DNA from: an uncultured Roseburia sp. | Lineage (GTDB): Bacteria; Bacillota; Clostridia; Lachnospirales; Lachnospiraceae | DNA: 64,000 nt | Reading direction: 5' to 3' | Assembly: GCA_944380515.1 (NCBI GenBank) | Contig: CALWHT010000029.1 | Coordinates: forward strand, 1-64,000 | In this document: piece by piece, positions 16,990-25,930 of the stretch | How positions within the stretch are numbered: the first letter of the stretch is position 1 | Layout: each line of letters starts with the position of its first letter | Translations under genes and position numbers: made by a program | Notes under the pieces: model-generated | The model's input: the letters and a program-made list of their open reading frames with translations, nothing else | Told to the model about the DNA's origin: nothing | Databases searched by the model: none

Positions 16990-18769
16990 TTCTTATCGTG
17001 AAGATGAATTTATGGAAAACACGGACAAAAAGAAGATTATGCGCCGTCTGTTTTCCTATTTGCTTGCGTATAAAGGCGCGATTATTGCAGTGCTTATCTG
17101 TATGGGCATCACTGTGGCAATCTCGCTGGTGAATCCGCTTCTGATCGAGGAGGCGATAGACAATTATATTGCGAAGTCCGATTTGCCGGGACTTCTTCGG
17201 CTTGGGATTTTCGCGCTGGTGTTAAATGTTATTTTTATTTTTATGGTGAAGCTCCGCATGTATGTGATGGCGCTGATTTCCAATAAAATTTTGCTGCGCA
17301 TTCGTCAGGATTTGTATGAGCATATCCAGACACTGTCGTTTTCCTTTTTTGACAGCAGGCCGACCGGGAAAATTCTGGCGCGTATCATCGGAGACGTCAA
17401 TTCGTTAAAGGATGTACTTGTAAATGTGGTTACGACGCTGGTTCCGGAGTTTGTGACCGTAGTCGGCGTTGTCGTTATTATGCTGGTGAAGGACTGGCGG
17501 CTCGCGCTTGCGTCCTTAAGCACGATTCCGTTTATGATTGCCGGAATCTGGTTTGTACAGACCGCTTCCCATAAGCGGTGGCAGATTTTCCGGAAAAAAG
17601 CGTCAAATCTCAATGCTTATGTGCATGAGGATATCGCCGGAATGAACGTGGTGCAGAGCTTTGCTGCGGAGGCTGAGACGCAGGAGACGTTTGAGGAGCT
17701 TACGGAGGAACATCGGAAATCATATGTGTCCGCAGTGACCTACGCCGACATGTTCGGTCCGGTGGTTGACTTCTGCTGGGGCTTTGGGGCGATGATGCTC
17801 TATCTGGTCGGGGTTCGTTTCCTGGGTGTTGAAACGGTATCGGTGGGGCTTTTGGTGGCCTTTGGAACCTATATCAATATGTTCTGGAACCCGATTATGA
17901 ATCTCAGTAATTTTTACAATAATCTGGTCACGAATCTGACAGCGGCGGAGCGCATCTTTGACATTCTCGATACCGAGCCGGATATTGCGGACGCCAGTGA
18001 CGTGACAGAGCTTCCGGATATTCAGGGAAGCGTGGAATTTTCCCATGTAAGCTTTACCTACGACAAGGGAACGCCGGCGGAGACACGGGTATTGAATGAT
18101 GTAAGCTTTCGTGTAAAACCGGGGGAAACCATCGCGCTGGTCGGACCGACCGGAGCGGGAAAAACAACGATTGTCAATTTGATCAGCCGGTTTTATGATA
18201 TAGAGGAAGGGAAAATATTGGTGGACGGGTACGACCTTACCAAAGTATCCATGGAAAGTCTGCGCCGTCAGATGGGCGTTATGACGCAGGATAACTTTAT
18301 TTTTCACGGGACGGTCCGCGATAATATCCTTTATGGAAAGCTGGACGCGACGGAGGAAGAGGTGACAGCGGCCGCAAAGGCGGTAAACGCCCATGAGTTT
18401 ATTATGAAAATGGAAAAGGGCTATGACACCGAATTAAAGGAGCACGGTGCGGGACTTTCCATCGGGCAGCGCCAGCTCATCGCTTTTGCGCGGACGATGA
18501 TTTCCATGCCGAAAATCCTGATACTCGACGAGGCGACCTCCAGCATTGACACGCACACGGAGCTTTTGGTGCAGAAGGGCATTGAGGCGCTGCTTTCGGG
18601 CAGGACCAGTTTCGTGATAGCCCACAGACTTTCTACCATACAGAATGCGGACCGTATCTTTGTCATTGATAACGGAGGCATTGCGGAACAGGGAACGCCC
18701 GCGGAGCTGATGGCAGCCAGGGGAGCCTACTACAGTCTCTACATGGCACAATTTGCGGGAATACAATGA
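16979..18769 (+). CDS. ABC exporter half-transporter with intact catalytic Glu (heterodimer subunit 2)
   Basis: A 596-residue partner of the preceding gene: six membrane helices (about 25-330), Walker A GPTGAGKTT, signature LSIGQRQLIAFART and Walker B LILDEATSSID with the catalytic Glu present. The signature is non-canonical (LSIGQ), so with subunit 1 it forms one degenerate and one active ATP site, as expected of BmrCD-like heterodimers. I chose ATG 16979, which follows an AAGGAGGG site and overlaps the previous stop; the longer frame from 16922 lies inside the upstream gene. Confidence 0.9.
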   Translation: MAVNSYREDEFMENTDKKKIMRRLFSYLLAYKGAIIAVLICMGITVAISLVNPLLIEEAIDNYIAKSDLPGLLRLGIFALVLNVIFIFMVKLRMYVMALISNKILLRIRQDLYEHIQTLSFSFFDSRPTGKILARIIGDVNSLKDVLVNVVTTLVPEFVTVVGVVVIMLVKDWRLALASLSTIPFMIAGIWFVQTASHKRWQIFRKKASNLNAYVHEDIAGMNVVQSFAAEAETQETFEELTEEHRKSYVSAVTYADMFGPVVDFCWGFGAMMLYLVGVRFLGVETVSVGLLVAFGTYINMFWNPIMNLSNFYNNLVTNLTAAERIFDILDTEPDIADASDVTELPDIQGSVEFSHVSFTYDKGTPAETRVLNDVSFRVKPGETIALVGPTGAGKTTIVNLISRFYDIEEGKILVDGYDLTKVSMESLRRQMGVMTQDNFIFHGTVRDNILYGKLDATEEEVTAAAKAVNAHEFIMKMEKGYDTELKEHGAGLSIGQRQLIAFARTMISMPKILILDEATSSIDTHTELLVQKGIEALLSGRTSFVIAHRLSTIQNADRIFVIDNGGIAEQGTPAELMAARGAYYSLYMAQFAGIQ

Positions 18770-18786
18770 GTCCTGCCAGGCTACGT

Positions 18787-18823
18787 ACAGCCAGGATTCA
18801 TGCTTGCATGAAAAACTGGCTGT
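18787..18823. repeat. Nested inverted repeat after the exporter genes
   Basis: ACAGCCAG (18787-18794) pairs perfectly with CTGGCTGT (18816-18823), and inside it TTCATGC (18797-18803) pairs with GCATGAA (18806-18812). No T-run follows, so it is not a standard terminator; it may protect the 3' end of the exporter mRNA or be a weak stop. Confidence 0.5.
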
Positions 18824-18872
18824 GCGGAAGGCTGATAGGGCGAAAAACAGCGCGGAAAGGGAAAGGTAACGG

Positions 18873-19082
18873 ATGAAAATACAAAGTGGTGATTACGAGA
18901 GGCTGGAGGCATACGAAAAAATGCGGCAAAATGTCCTTGCAGAATTTTCCTCCATGGAAAAGCAGATGGAGGAGTTGAAGGCGCAGGGCAAAGTAAAATC
19001 TGCGACTTACAGACAGCTGATGGGAAGAAAAATGACGTATCAGACCATTTTAAAGCTGTATGAATTATATGGAATCAGATAA
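18873..19082 (+). CDS. Small conserved-looking helical protein, function unknown
   Basis: A 69-residue charged protein predicted to be almost entirely helical (about 18-45 looks like a short coiled coil: MRQNVLAEFSSMEKQMEELK). It has no signal peptide or membrane segment. An AAGG-type site precedes the ATG. It lies between the exporter and a cysteine hydrolase and starts a run of co-directional small genes. I do not recognise the family. Confidence 0.6.
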   Translation: MKIQSGDYERLEAYEKMRQNVLAEFSSMEKQMEELKAQGKVKSATYRQLMGRKMTYQTILKLYELYGIR

Positions 19083-19109
19083 CGGAAAAAGAAAGCGGGA
19101 GGAAAAACG

Positions 19110-19634
19110 ATGCAGAATATTTTAGTTGTGGTAGATATGCAGAATGATTTTATTGACGGGGCGCTCGGGACAGCGGAGGCGGCTGCCATCGTCCCGAAGG
19201 TCGAGGAAAAAATAAGGAATTTTAGCGGCAGGGTACTGTTTACCCGGGACACGCATGGGGAAGATTATTTAAGCACGCAGGAGGGCAGGAAGCTTCCGGT
19301 GCCGCACTGCATCCGTGGGACGGCAGGATGGCAGCTTCGCCCCGAACTGGAGAAGCTGTGCACGGAGGAACCCATCGATAAAGTCACCTTTGGCGCGGAA
19401 AAGCTGGCATCTGTTTTGCGGGAAGCGGACGGGGAGGAAAAGGTACAAAGCATTACCTTTATCGGACTTTGTACGGACATCTGCGTCATTTCCAATGCAT
19501 TGCTGGCAAAAGCGTTTTTGCCGGAGGCGGAAATCATTGTGGATGCCTCCTGCTGCGCGGGCGTGACCCCGGAGAGCCACAAAACGGCGCTTGAAGCGAT
19601 GCGCGCCTGCCAGATAAGCATTATTGGAGATTAG
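19110..19634 (+). CDS. Isochorismatase/nicotinamidase-family cysteine hydrolase
   Basis: A 174-residue cytoplasmic hydrolase of the isochorismatase-like fold. The catalytic triad is visible as Asp in VVDMQNDF (residue 9), Lys in KVTFGAEK (about 91) and Cys in FIGLCTDICV (about 117). Such enzymes deamidate nicotinamide or related amides; the exact substrate cannot be read from sequence. The gene is 27 bp after the 69-aa ORF with a clear GGAGG site and is followed closely by an acetyltransferase. Confidence 0.85.
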   Translation: MQNILVVVDMQNDFIDGALGTAEAAAIVPKVEEKIRNFSGRVLFTRDTHGEDYLSTQEGRKLPVPHCIRGTAGWQLRPELEKLCTEEPIDKVTFGAEKLASVLREADGEEKVQSITFIGLCTDICVISNALLAKAFLPEAEIIVDASCCAGVTPESHKTALEAMRACQISIIGD

Positions 19635-19673
19635 TGTGAAAAATAAGCCTGATAGCTTATAATGGAGATTGTT

Positions 19674-20600
19674 ATGGAACTTGAATTGTGTAAGCATGTG
19701 ATGGAGAATGAAAAGAAACGTGCCGCATACGATGCGCTGGCGAAGGAGGTATTCGGTCTGTCTTTTGAAGCGTGGTATAAAAACGGCTTCTGGTCCGATA
19801 CGAATCAGCCTTATACGCTGTTTGACGGAGAGCGTGCGGTTGCAAATGTTTCAATAAATCGAATGCATGTGGAATATGAAGGAAAAATCAGAAATTATAT
19901 TCAGCTCGGTACCGTCATGACCGCGCCCGACTGCCGCGGGCAGGGACTTGCCGCGCGTCTGATGGAGGAAGTGCTCGCTGACGTACGGGGCTGCTGTGAC
20001 GCTGTGTTTTTATTTGCAAACTGTTCGGTGCTTGATTTTTATCCGAGGTTTGGGTTCCGGCGTCAGGCGCAGTACGGGTACGCTTTGACGCTCGAAAAAA
20101 GTACGGGGACGGATATCCTGCAAAATAAAACGCCGGTGCAGGATTCACACCTGGCGAACGCCGGCGTAAGAAAGCTTGTTATGTCGGATGCGGGGGATAT
20201 TGCGCTTCTTCGGCGGTGCTATGCCCGGAAAAATCCGTTCTCCAGGTTACAGGCAATCGATAATTTCGGACTGCTGATGTTTTACTGCGGTTCGTTTTTT
20301 GCGGATTGCGTTTATTATTGTGAGGCGCTCGATGCGGTTATGATTGCCGAGGCCGGGGAAAATACCCTGCGGTGTTACGACATTTTCTGTGAGGCGGGAC
20401 AAGAGCTTCGTGCCGTGTTGGAAGTGTTTTTGCCGTTTTTCGGAGCCGTTGAAACAGTTTCTTTTGGCTTCACTCCGAAGGAGGAAGGGCTGGTTGTGCG
20501 GCGTATCGAGGATGATGACGACGTGCTGTTTGTGCTGGACGGCGGAGAGAATATTTTTTCGGGAGACAGGCTGTACTTTCCGGAATTATCTCATACATAA
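19674..20600 (+). CDS. GNAT acetyltransferase, Eis-like
   Basis: A 308-residue protein with an N-terminal GNAT domain whose acetyl-CoA loop reads CRGQGLAARLMEE (about 85-97), followed by a second diverged domain, as in Eis-type multi-acetylating enzymes. ATG 19674 is preferred over 19662 because GGAG lies six bases before it. The target (aminoglycoside, peptide amine or other) cannot be predicted. It belongs to a cluster with two further GNAT genes. Confidence 0.75.
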   Translation: MELELCKHVMENEKKRAAYDALAKEVFGLSFEAWYKNGFWSDTNQPYTLFDGERAVANVSINRMHVEYEGKIRNYIQLGTVMTAPDCRGQGLAARLMEEVLADVRGCCDAVFLFANCSVLDFYPRFGFRRQAQYGYALTLEKSTGTDILQNKTPVQDSHLANAGVRKLVMSDAGDIALLRRCYARKNPFSRLQAIDNFGLLMFYCGSFFADCVYYCEALDAVMIAEAGENTLRCYDIFCEAGQELRAVLEVFLPFFGAVETVSFGFTPKEEGLVVRRIEDDDDVLFVLDGGENIFSGDRLYFPELSHT

Positions 20601-20618
20601 GGGCTTGGTGAGGTTATT

Positions 20619-21107
20619 ATGAAGCTTACGACACTTTGTTATATTGAAAAAGATGATTCTTACCTGATGCTTCACCGGGTAAAAAAAGCAAATGACGCAA
20701 ATCAGGATAAGTGGATTGGCGTCGGCGGAAAATTCGAGCCGGACGAAATGCCGGAGGAATGTCTGCTGCGCGAGGTATATGAGGAGACAGGACTGACGCT
20801 TTTATCCTACCGTGCGAGGGGAATTGTCACGTTTGTTTCCGATAAATGGGAAACCGAATATATGCACCTTTATACGGCGGACGCGTTTACAGGTGAGCTG
20901 ACGGAATGTGACGAGGGGGAGCTGGTGTGGGTTCCCAAGAGAGAAATTGGAAATCTGGATCTCTGGGAGGGAGATAAGGTATTTCTGCGGCTTTTGGATT
21001 CCTGTGAGAGCTTCTTTTCCCTGAAGCTGCGGTATGAGGGGGAGCGTCTCGCAGAGGTGAAGCTGGCAGGGGCACAAAGGGAGGAAGAAAATGAATTATC
21101 AGGATAG
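20619..21107 (+). CDS. Nudix hydrolase (8-oxo-dGTP diphosphatase-like)
   Basis: A 162-residue Nudix hydrolase. The Nudix box spans about residues 36-58 (GGKFEPDEMPEECLL then REVYEETG) with all conserved Gly and Glu residues. Length and N-terminal sequence (TTLCYIEKDDSYLMLHR) resemble MutT-like 8-oxo-dGTP diphosphatases that clean the nucleotide pool. It starts 18 bp after the acetyltransferase and overlaps the next gene by 17 bp. Confidence 0.88.
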   Translation: MKLTTLCYIEKDDSYLMLHRVKKANDANQDKWIGVGGKFEPDEMPEECLLREVYEETGLTLLSYRARGIVTFVSDKWETEYMHLYTADAFTGELTECDEGELVWVPKREIGNLDLWEGDKVFLRLLDSCESFFSLKLRYEGERLAEVKLAGAQREEENELSG

Positions 21108-21837
21108 AAATGCGCAGACAATTGATAAATGGGTGGAGGAAGGCTGGGAGTGGGGGCAGCCCATCTCCCATGAAACCTATGAAAAAGCAAAGAACGGGAA
21201 TTGGGATGTGCTTTTGACACCCACGAAATTTGTGCCGCACGCATGGTTTGGCGACTTACGGGGAAAGAAGGTCCTGGGCCTTGCAAGCGGCGGAGGACAG
21301 CAAATGCCGGTTTTTGCAGCGGCGGGAGCGGAATGTACGGTGCTCGATTATTCACAGCGGCAGCTTGCCAGCGAAAAAATGGTGGCAGAGCGGGAAAATT
21401 ATAAGATTCAAATCATAAAGGCGGATATGACAAAGCCGCTTCCTTTTTCGGACGGTACGTTTGACCTTATTTTTCATCCCGTTTCCAACTGCTATGTCAG
21501 GGAGGTAAAGCCGATTTTCCGGGAGTGTTACCGCATTTTAAAGAAGGGTGGAATTTTTCTGGCCGGGCTGGATAACGGGCTCAATTATATTTTCGATGAG
21601 GAAGAAAGGACGGTTCAAAATACGCTTCCGTTTGACCCGCTAAAAAATCCGGCACAGATGAAACAGCTCTCCGATACGGACAGCGGCGTGCAGTTTTCCC
21701 ACACGCTGGAGGAACAGATTGGCGGCCAGCTTGAGGCTGGGTTTATCCTGACACATCTGTATGAGGATACGAACGGACAGGGAAATCTTTATGAGCACAA
21801 CATACCGTGCTTTTTGGCGACACGGGCAGTAAAATAA
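21091..21837 (+). CDS. Class I SAM-dependent methyltransferase
   Basis: A 248-residue methyltransferase with motif I VLGLASGGGQQ (about 56-66), an acidic motif II (CTVLDYS) and the post-motif DLIFHPVSNCY. The short N-terminal helix region (DKWVEEGWEWG) is typical of a small-molecule methyltransferase subgroup common in clostridia. The substrate is unknown. It overlaps the Nudix gene by 17 bp with its own AGGAAGAAA site. Confidence 0.85.
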   Translation: MNYQDRNAQTIDKWVEEGWEWGQPISHETYEKAKNGNWDVLLTPTKFVPHAWFGDLRGKKVLGLASGGGQQMPVFAAAGAECTVLDYSQRQLASEKMVAERENYKIQIIKADMTKPLPFSDGTFDLIFHPVSNCYVREVKPIFRECYRILKKGGIFLAGLDNGLNYIFDEEERTVQNTLPFDPLKNPAQMKQLSDTDSGVQFSHTLEEQIGGQLEAGFILTHLYEDTNGQGNLYEHNIPCFLATRAVK

Positions 21838-21853
21838 GAAGGGACACTTAAAA

Positions 21854-23020
21854 ATGTTATTGGAATATTTAAAGGAATATTTAAGCGAATATGAATTTCG
21901 TGAGGGCAGCGAAGAAAATTTGGACGAGATTTTCGAATTGCAGAGAGAAAATGCGTCATATTTTGCGGCCATCCAGCGGCATGAGGTCACAAGGGAGGAA
22001 TGCAGGGCTGATTTTACGGCAGCTCCGCCGGATTTCCCTTTGGAGCGAAAATATTACCGGGCGGTTTATGCGCAGGGGAGCTGCATTGCAATTCTGGATT
22101 ATCTGGAGGGATATCCAAAGGAGGATACAGTTTATATCGGTTATCTGATGGTTGCAAAGGAGCAGCAGGATAAGGGAATCGGCAGAAAAATAAACGAAGC
22201 GTTTATGCGCGCGGCAAGACAGGCGGGCTATGGAAAAATCAAGCTTGCGTGCTATCGCGCCAATGAAACCGGCTATCGGTTCTGGAGAAGAAACCGTTAC
22301 ACGGCTGAAAAAATAACCGAGCGTGAAAATGACGGACAGATATATCCGCTCATCCATATGGAATGTGACCTTACGGCGCCGGAAATGTTTTTGGAGGAAG
22401 AGGAGAGAAGCACCGTTTACCGGGCGGAGACGCCGGAGGATTACCGCGGGTCGGAGGAGATGACAAGACGGGCATTCTGGAATAAATATGTGCCGGGCTG
22501 CAATGAGCATTATGTTTTGCATTGTCTGCGTGGGGACGCGGCGTTTGTACCGGAGTTTTCCATGGTTGCGGAAATCGAAGGGCGAATCGCAGGCGGTATC
22601 TGGTATTCCAAATCCACGGTGAAAACGGAAGAAGCGGAGACCAAGGTACTGACCTTCGGTCCCCTCTGTGTGGCGCCGGAATATCAGGGAACCGGAATCG
22701 GCGGAAAATTGCTGGAAAAATCGGTGCGGCTTGCAAGGCAGGCAGGATATCCCGGAATTATTATTATGGGAGAGCCGCAGTATTACCCGAAGTATGGGTT
22801 CGTCCCCTGTGATCAGTTCGGAATTACAACGGCGGACGGAAAAAATTTCGATGCGTTCCTGGGGCTTGAGCTGCGGACAGGCGGTTTAAGCACGCTTCGT
22901 GGCGGCAGATTTTTCGAGGCCGAGGTATTTGAGCGTATCACGGAAGCGGAAACGGAGGAGTACGATAAGCATTTTGCGCCGTTGGAGAAATTAAAGCTTC
23001 CGGACCAGTGGCAGCAGTAG
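21854..23020 (+). CDS. Tandem double-GNAT acetyltransferase
   Basis: A 388-residue fusion of two GNAT domains. The N-terminal domain (about 15-175) carries the CoA loop EQQDKGIGRKI; the C-terminal domain (about 180-340) carries YQGTGIGGKLLEK and the PKYGFVPC segment seen in YhbS-like N-acetyltransferases. The two halves are only distantly alike, so this is a fusion of different GNATs. Substrates are unknown. Confidence 0.8.
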   Translation: MLLEYLKEYLSEYEFREGSEENLDEIFELQRENASYFAAIQRHEVTREECRADFTAAPPDFPLERKYYRAVYAQGSCIAILDYLEGYPKEDTVYIGYLMVAKEQQDKGIGRKINEAFMRAARQAGYGKIKLACYRANETGYRFWRRNRYTAEKITERENDGQIYPLIHMECDLTAPEMFLEEEERSTVYRAETPEDYRGSEEMTRRAFWNKYVPGCNEHYVLHCLRGDAAFVPEFSMVAEIEGRIAGGIWYSKSTVKTEEAETKVLTFGPLCVAPEYQGTGIGGKLLEKSVRLARQAGYPGIIIMGEPQYYPKYGFVPCDQFGITTADGKNFDAFLGLELRTGGLSTLRGGRFFEAEVFERITEAETEEYDKHFAPLEKLKLPDQWQQ

Positions 23021-23038
23021 TGAGAAAGCGTGAAAAAT

Positions 23039-23845
23039 ATGAAAGAAAAAGCATATGACAACGAAACGGCGAAGCTGCGCCTGCTTTACGGTACGGGAAA
23101 CACGGCGAAGCTTGCGGCCATGCGTCAGCGTCTGTGCGGGCTGCCGGTTGAAATTGTGGGACTGTGTGATTTGGATGTTACGCCTCCCGAGGTGGAGGAG
23201 GACGGCGCGACTCCGCTCGAAAATGCCAAAAAGAAGGCGCTCGGCTATTACCGGGCCTTTCATATTCCTGTATTTTCCTGTGATTCGGGGCTTTATTTTG
23301 AAAATGTGCCGCAGGAGCTGCAACCGGGCGTGTATGTCAGACGGGTAAACGGAGTCTGTCTTTCCGATGAGGAAATGATCCGTTATTATTCCGGGCTGGC
23401 GGAGCAGTTCGGCGATTTGCGGGCGCAGTACAAAAATGCAATCTGCCTTGTGCTGGATGAGGAGCATATTTACCTGGCGATGGATGAGGATATGGCGAGC
23501 GAGCCGTTTTTGCTCACAGTAAAACCGCGCCCACAGCGGGAGCCGGGGTTTCCGCTCGACAGCCTTTCTGTCGATAGGAAAACGGGGAAGCATTTTTATG
23601 ATCTGGAAGATAACGTGCTGAATCAGGCCATTGTAAAGGATGGATTTCTGCGGTTCTTCCGGGAGGTTTTGGGAGGAATGAAGAGTGATTCGATTGGCAG
23701 AGGAAAAGGAAATACAGTACCGCAAGCTGGCGGAGGAGGAAATCGAAGTCCCGCTGTTTGCGCAATTTCACCGCAGACAGGTGGTGAACCGGTGCCTGCG
23801 GAACATCGACGGAGCCTGGTGTGTCCGGGAGGAACCGTTTATTGA
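23039..23845 (+). CDS. HAM1/RdgB-like non-canonical purine NTP pyrophosphatase, with a long out-of-place tail
   Basis: A 268-residue reading frame whose first ~215 residues resemble HAM1/RdgB enzymes that remove dITP and XTP: the N-terminal loop YGTGNTAKL and the active-site segments ENAKKKA and CDSGLYF are visible. The last ~52 residues (Gly/Pro/Arg-rich) read through the start of the next gene in another frame and look non-native; a shift near 23680 would end the protein at TGA 23686-23688. The start is uncertain: ATG 23039 or GTG 23030. Confidence 0.65.
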   Translation: MKEKAYDNETAKLRLLYGTGNTAKLAAMRQRLCGLPVEIVGLCDLDVTPPEVEEDGATPLENAKKKALGYYRAFHIPVFSCDSGLYFENVPQELQPGVYVRRVNGVCLSDEEMIRYYSGLAEQFGDLRAQYKNAICLVLDEEHIYLAMDEDMASEPFLLTVKPRPQREPGFPLDSLSVDRKTGKHFYDLEDNVLNQAIVKDGFLRFFREVLGGMKSDSIGRGKGNTVPQAGGGGNRSPAVCAISPQTGGEPVPAEHRRSLVCPGGTVY

Positions 23846-24239
23846 CGAGTGGAGTGCCGAGGATTATCAGTTTCTGGTCGTCTGCTTAAAAAACACCGTC
23901 CGTACCGGCGGGCTGGTGTGCGCCGCGTTTTGCGGCGGGGCTTTAAAAGGCTTTGTATCGGTGGAGGGGGAGTTGTTTGGAACCGGGCGGGAATATCTTG
24001 ATTTGACAAGCATCCATGTATCGGAGGATATGCGCGGCTGCGGTATCGGAAAAGAGCTGTTTCGTCATGCTGCGGAATGGGCAGGGGAGCACGGAGCAAA
24101 AAAATTATATATTTCCTCCCACTCCGCAGTGGAGACGCAGGCATTTTATGCGGCGATGGGCTGCGTGGACGCGTTGGAGCTGAATGAAGAGCATGTAAAC
24201 GCAGAGCCGTGTGACCGGCAGTTAGAATATGAACTGTAA
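23685..24239 (+). CDS. GNAT acetyltransferase
   Basis: A 184-residue GNAT protein with a CoA-binding loop MRGCGIGKELF (about 118-128) and a SAVETQAFYAAMGC segment near the C-terminus. GTG 23685 is preceded by GGGAGG at a good distance. It overlaps the tail of the HAM1-like frame by 161 bp, more than any neighbour. Last gene of the enzyme cluster; a promoter-containing gap follows. Confidence 0.75.
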   Translation: MIRLAEEKEIQYRKLAEEEIEVPLFAQFHRRQVVNRCLRNIDGAWCVREEPFIDEWSAEDYQFLVVCLKNTVRTGGLVCAAFCGGALKGFVSVEGELFGTGREYLDLTSIHVSEDMRGCGIGKELFRHAAEWAGEHGAKKLYISSHSAVETQAFYAAMGCVDALELNEEHVNAEPCDRQLEYEL

Positions 24240-24297
24240 AACCCGGGCAAAATGTCCGTTTCGTAAAAAAAAGCTGGTGTTTTCCAAAACAGTATGT

Positions 24298-24303
24298 TAT
24301 AAT
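24298..24303 (+). promoter_or_regulatory. Probable -10 box of the tig promoter
   Basis: A perfect TATAAT is found 155 bp upstream of tig. The matching -35 region (about 24275-24280, TGGTGT) is poor. The gap 24240-24457 holds no other recognisable gene. Confidence 0.5.
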
Positions 24304-24457
24304 CCTAAAATGACTGCGATAGTCGAAGTACGCCCTTTTTTCCGAGGTGCAGATAATAACCCTTGAAAAGCAGGGTGTGCGGCAGACACAGGAGATTCGG
24401 AAACAACGGAAAATGTACATCAGTATTTATATATAATGAAGGAGGAAATAAGTAAGC

Positions 24458-25801
24458 ATGAGTGTACAGGTAGAAAATTTGGAAAAAAACATGGCGAAGC
24501 TCACCATTGAGGTTGCGGCTGAGGAAGTGGAAAAAGCGATTCAGGCTGCATATATGAAGGAGAAAAATAAAATCAGCCTTCCGGGCTTCCGTAAGGGGAA
24601 GGTTCCGAGAAAGATGATTGAGAAAATGTACGGGGCTGGAGTTTTTTATGAAGATGCGGCGAATACGCTCATTCAGGAGAACTACGGCACGGCGTTGGAC
24701 GAGAGCGGTGTGGATGTTGTTTCCAGACCGACGATCGACGTGGTACAGATAGAGGCGGGCAAGCCGTTTATTTTCACGGCGGAGGTTGCCGTACGTCCGG
24801 AAGTGAAGCTCGGAAAATATCTTGGCGTTCAGGTAACGAAGGTTGACACCTCCGTGTCCGATGAGGAAGTGGAAGAAGCGCTTGAGAAGGAGAGACAGAA
24901 GAATTCCAGAACTGTGACCGTAACCGACCGTCCGGTTCAGAACGGTGATACCGCGGTGATTGATTTTGAAGGCTTTGTGGACGGCGTTGCATTTGAGGGC
25001 GGCAAGGGTGAGAATCATCCGCTTGAGATTGGCTCCCACACATTTATCGATACTTTTGAGGATCAGCTTGTCGGAAAGAATACAGGGGATGAGGTAGAGG
25101 TTAACGTTACCTTCCCGGAGAAATATCAGGCCGAGGAGCTTGCAGGAAAGCCGGCGGTATTTAAAGTTAAGATTCATGAGATTAAGGCGAAGGAGCTGCC
25201 GGAATTAAATGATGAGTTCGCGCAGGATGTTTCCGAGTTTGAGACCTTAGAGGAATATAAGGCGGATGTGAGAAAGCGTCTGGAGGTTCAGAAAGAGGAC
25301 GAGGCAAAACGCACGAAAGAGGATGAGGCGATTCAGAAGATTATCGATAAATCCGAGATGGAGATTCCGGAGGCGATGATTGACACTCAGTGCGAGAACA
25401 TGGTCAATGAATTTGCACAGAGAATCGCGCAGAGCGGACTTTCCATGGAGCAGTACATGCAGTTCTCAGGACTCACGCTTGACAAATTAAAAGAGCAGGT
25501 TCGCCCGGAGGCGGAGACCCGTATCAAGAGCAGCCTTGTGTTAGAGCAGATTGCGAAGGATGAGAACATCCAGGTAAGCGACGAGGAAATCGACGCGGAA
25601 ATCGAGAAGATGGCAAAGGCATACGGAATGGAAGCCGACAAGCTCAAAGAGTACATGGGTGACGCTGAGAAGGAATCCATGAAGAGAGATATTTCTGTGA
25701 CAAAGGCAGTAGACTTAATCATGGAGAACGTAAAAGAGAGAGCAAAGGCAAAGACAAAGAAGGAAAAAGAAGCTGAGGAAAACGGAGCAGCGGAAGAATA
25801 A
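24458..25801 (+). CDS. tig: Trigger factor (ribosome-associated chaperone and prolyl isomerase)
   Basis: A 447-residue trigger factor. The N-terminal ribosome-binding domain carries the GFRKGK signature loop (about 45-50), an FKBP-type prolyl isomerase domain follows (about 160-245; DTAVIDFEGFVDG), and a long helical C-terminal domain ends in a Lys/Glu-rich tail. It binds nascent chains at the ribosome exit. The order tig-clpP-clpX-lon-ysxC supports the call. Start ATG with a GGAGG site 10 bp upstream. Confidence 0.97.
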   Translation: MSVQVENLEKNMAKLTIEVAAEEVEKAIQAAYMKEKNKISLPGFRKGKVPRKMIEKMYGAGVFYEDAANTLIQENYGTALDESGVDVVSRPTIDVVQIEAGKPFIFTAEVAVRPEVKLGKYLGVQVTKVDTSVSDEEVEEALEKERQKNSRTVTVTDRPVQNGDTAVIDFEGFVDGVAFEGGKGENHPLEIGSHTFIDTFEDQLVGKNTGDEVEVNVTFPEKYQAEELAGKPAVFKVKIHEIKAKELPELNDEFAQDVSEFETLEEYKADVRKRLEVQKEDEAKRTKEDEAIQKIIDKSEMEIPEAMIDTQCENMVNEFAQRIAQSGLSMEQYMQFSGLTLDKLKEQVRPEAETRIKSSLVLEQIAKDENIQVSDEEIDAEIEKMAKAYGMEADKLKEYMGDAEKESMKRDISVTKAVDLIMENVKERAKAKTKKEKEAEENGAAEE

Positions 25802-25835
25802 GCTCCGGCAGCTTTAGAACAGTAGGAAATGCAGA

Positions 25836-25864
25836 CAGACTGGCTCAAACGGGCCGGTCTGTTT
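25836..25864 (+). terminator. Weak hairpin between tig and clpP
   Basis: CAGACTGGCTC (25836-25846) pairs with GGGCCGGTCTG (25851-25861) using G-U pairs, with only three T residues after it. It may partly terminate tig transcripts or mark an mRNA 3' end. Confidence 0.4.
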
Positions 25865-25930
25865 AAGCTTACGAGTAATTGTTAAAATTTTATAAATAAA
25901 GAGCCTTCGGGCGGAATGGAGGAAAAATAT

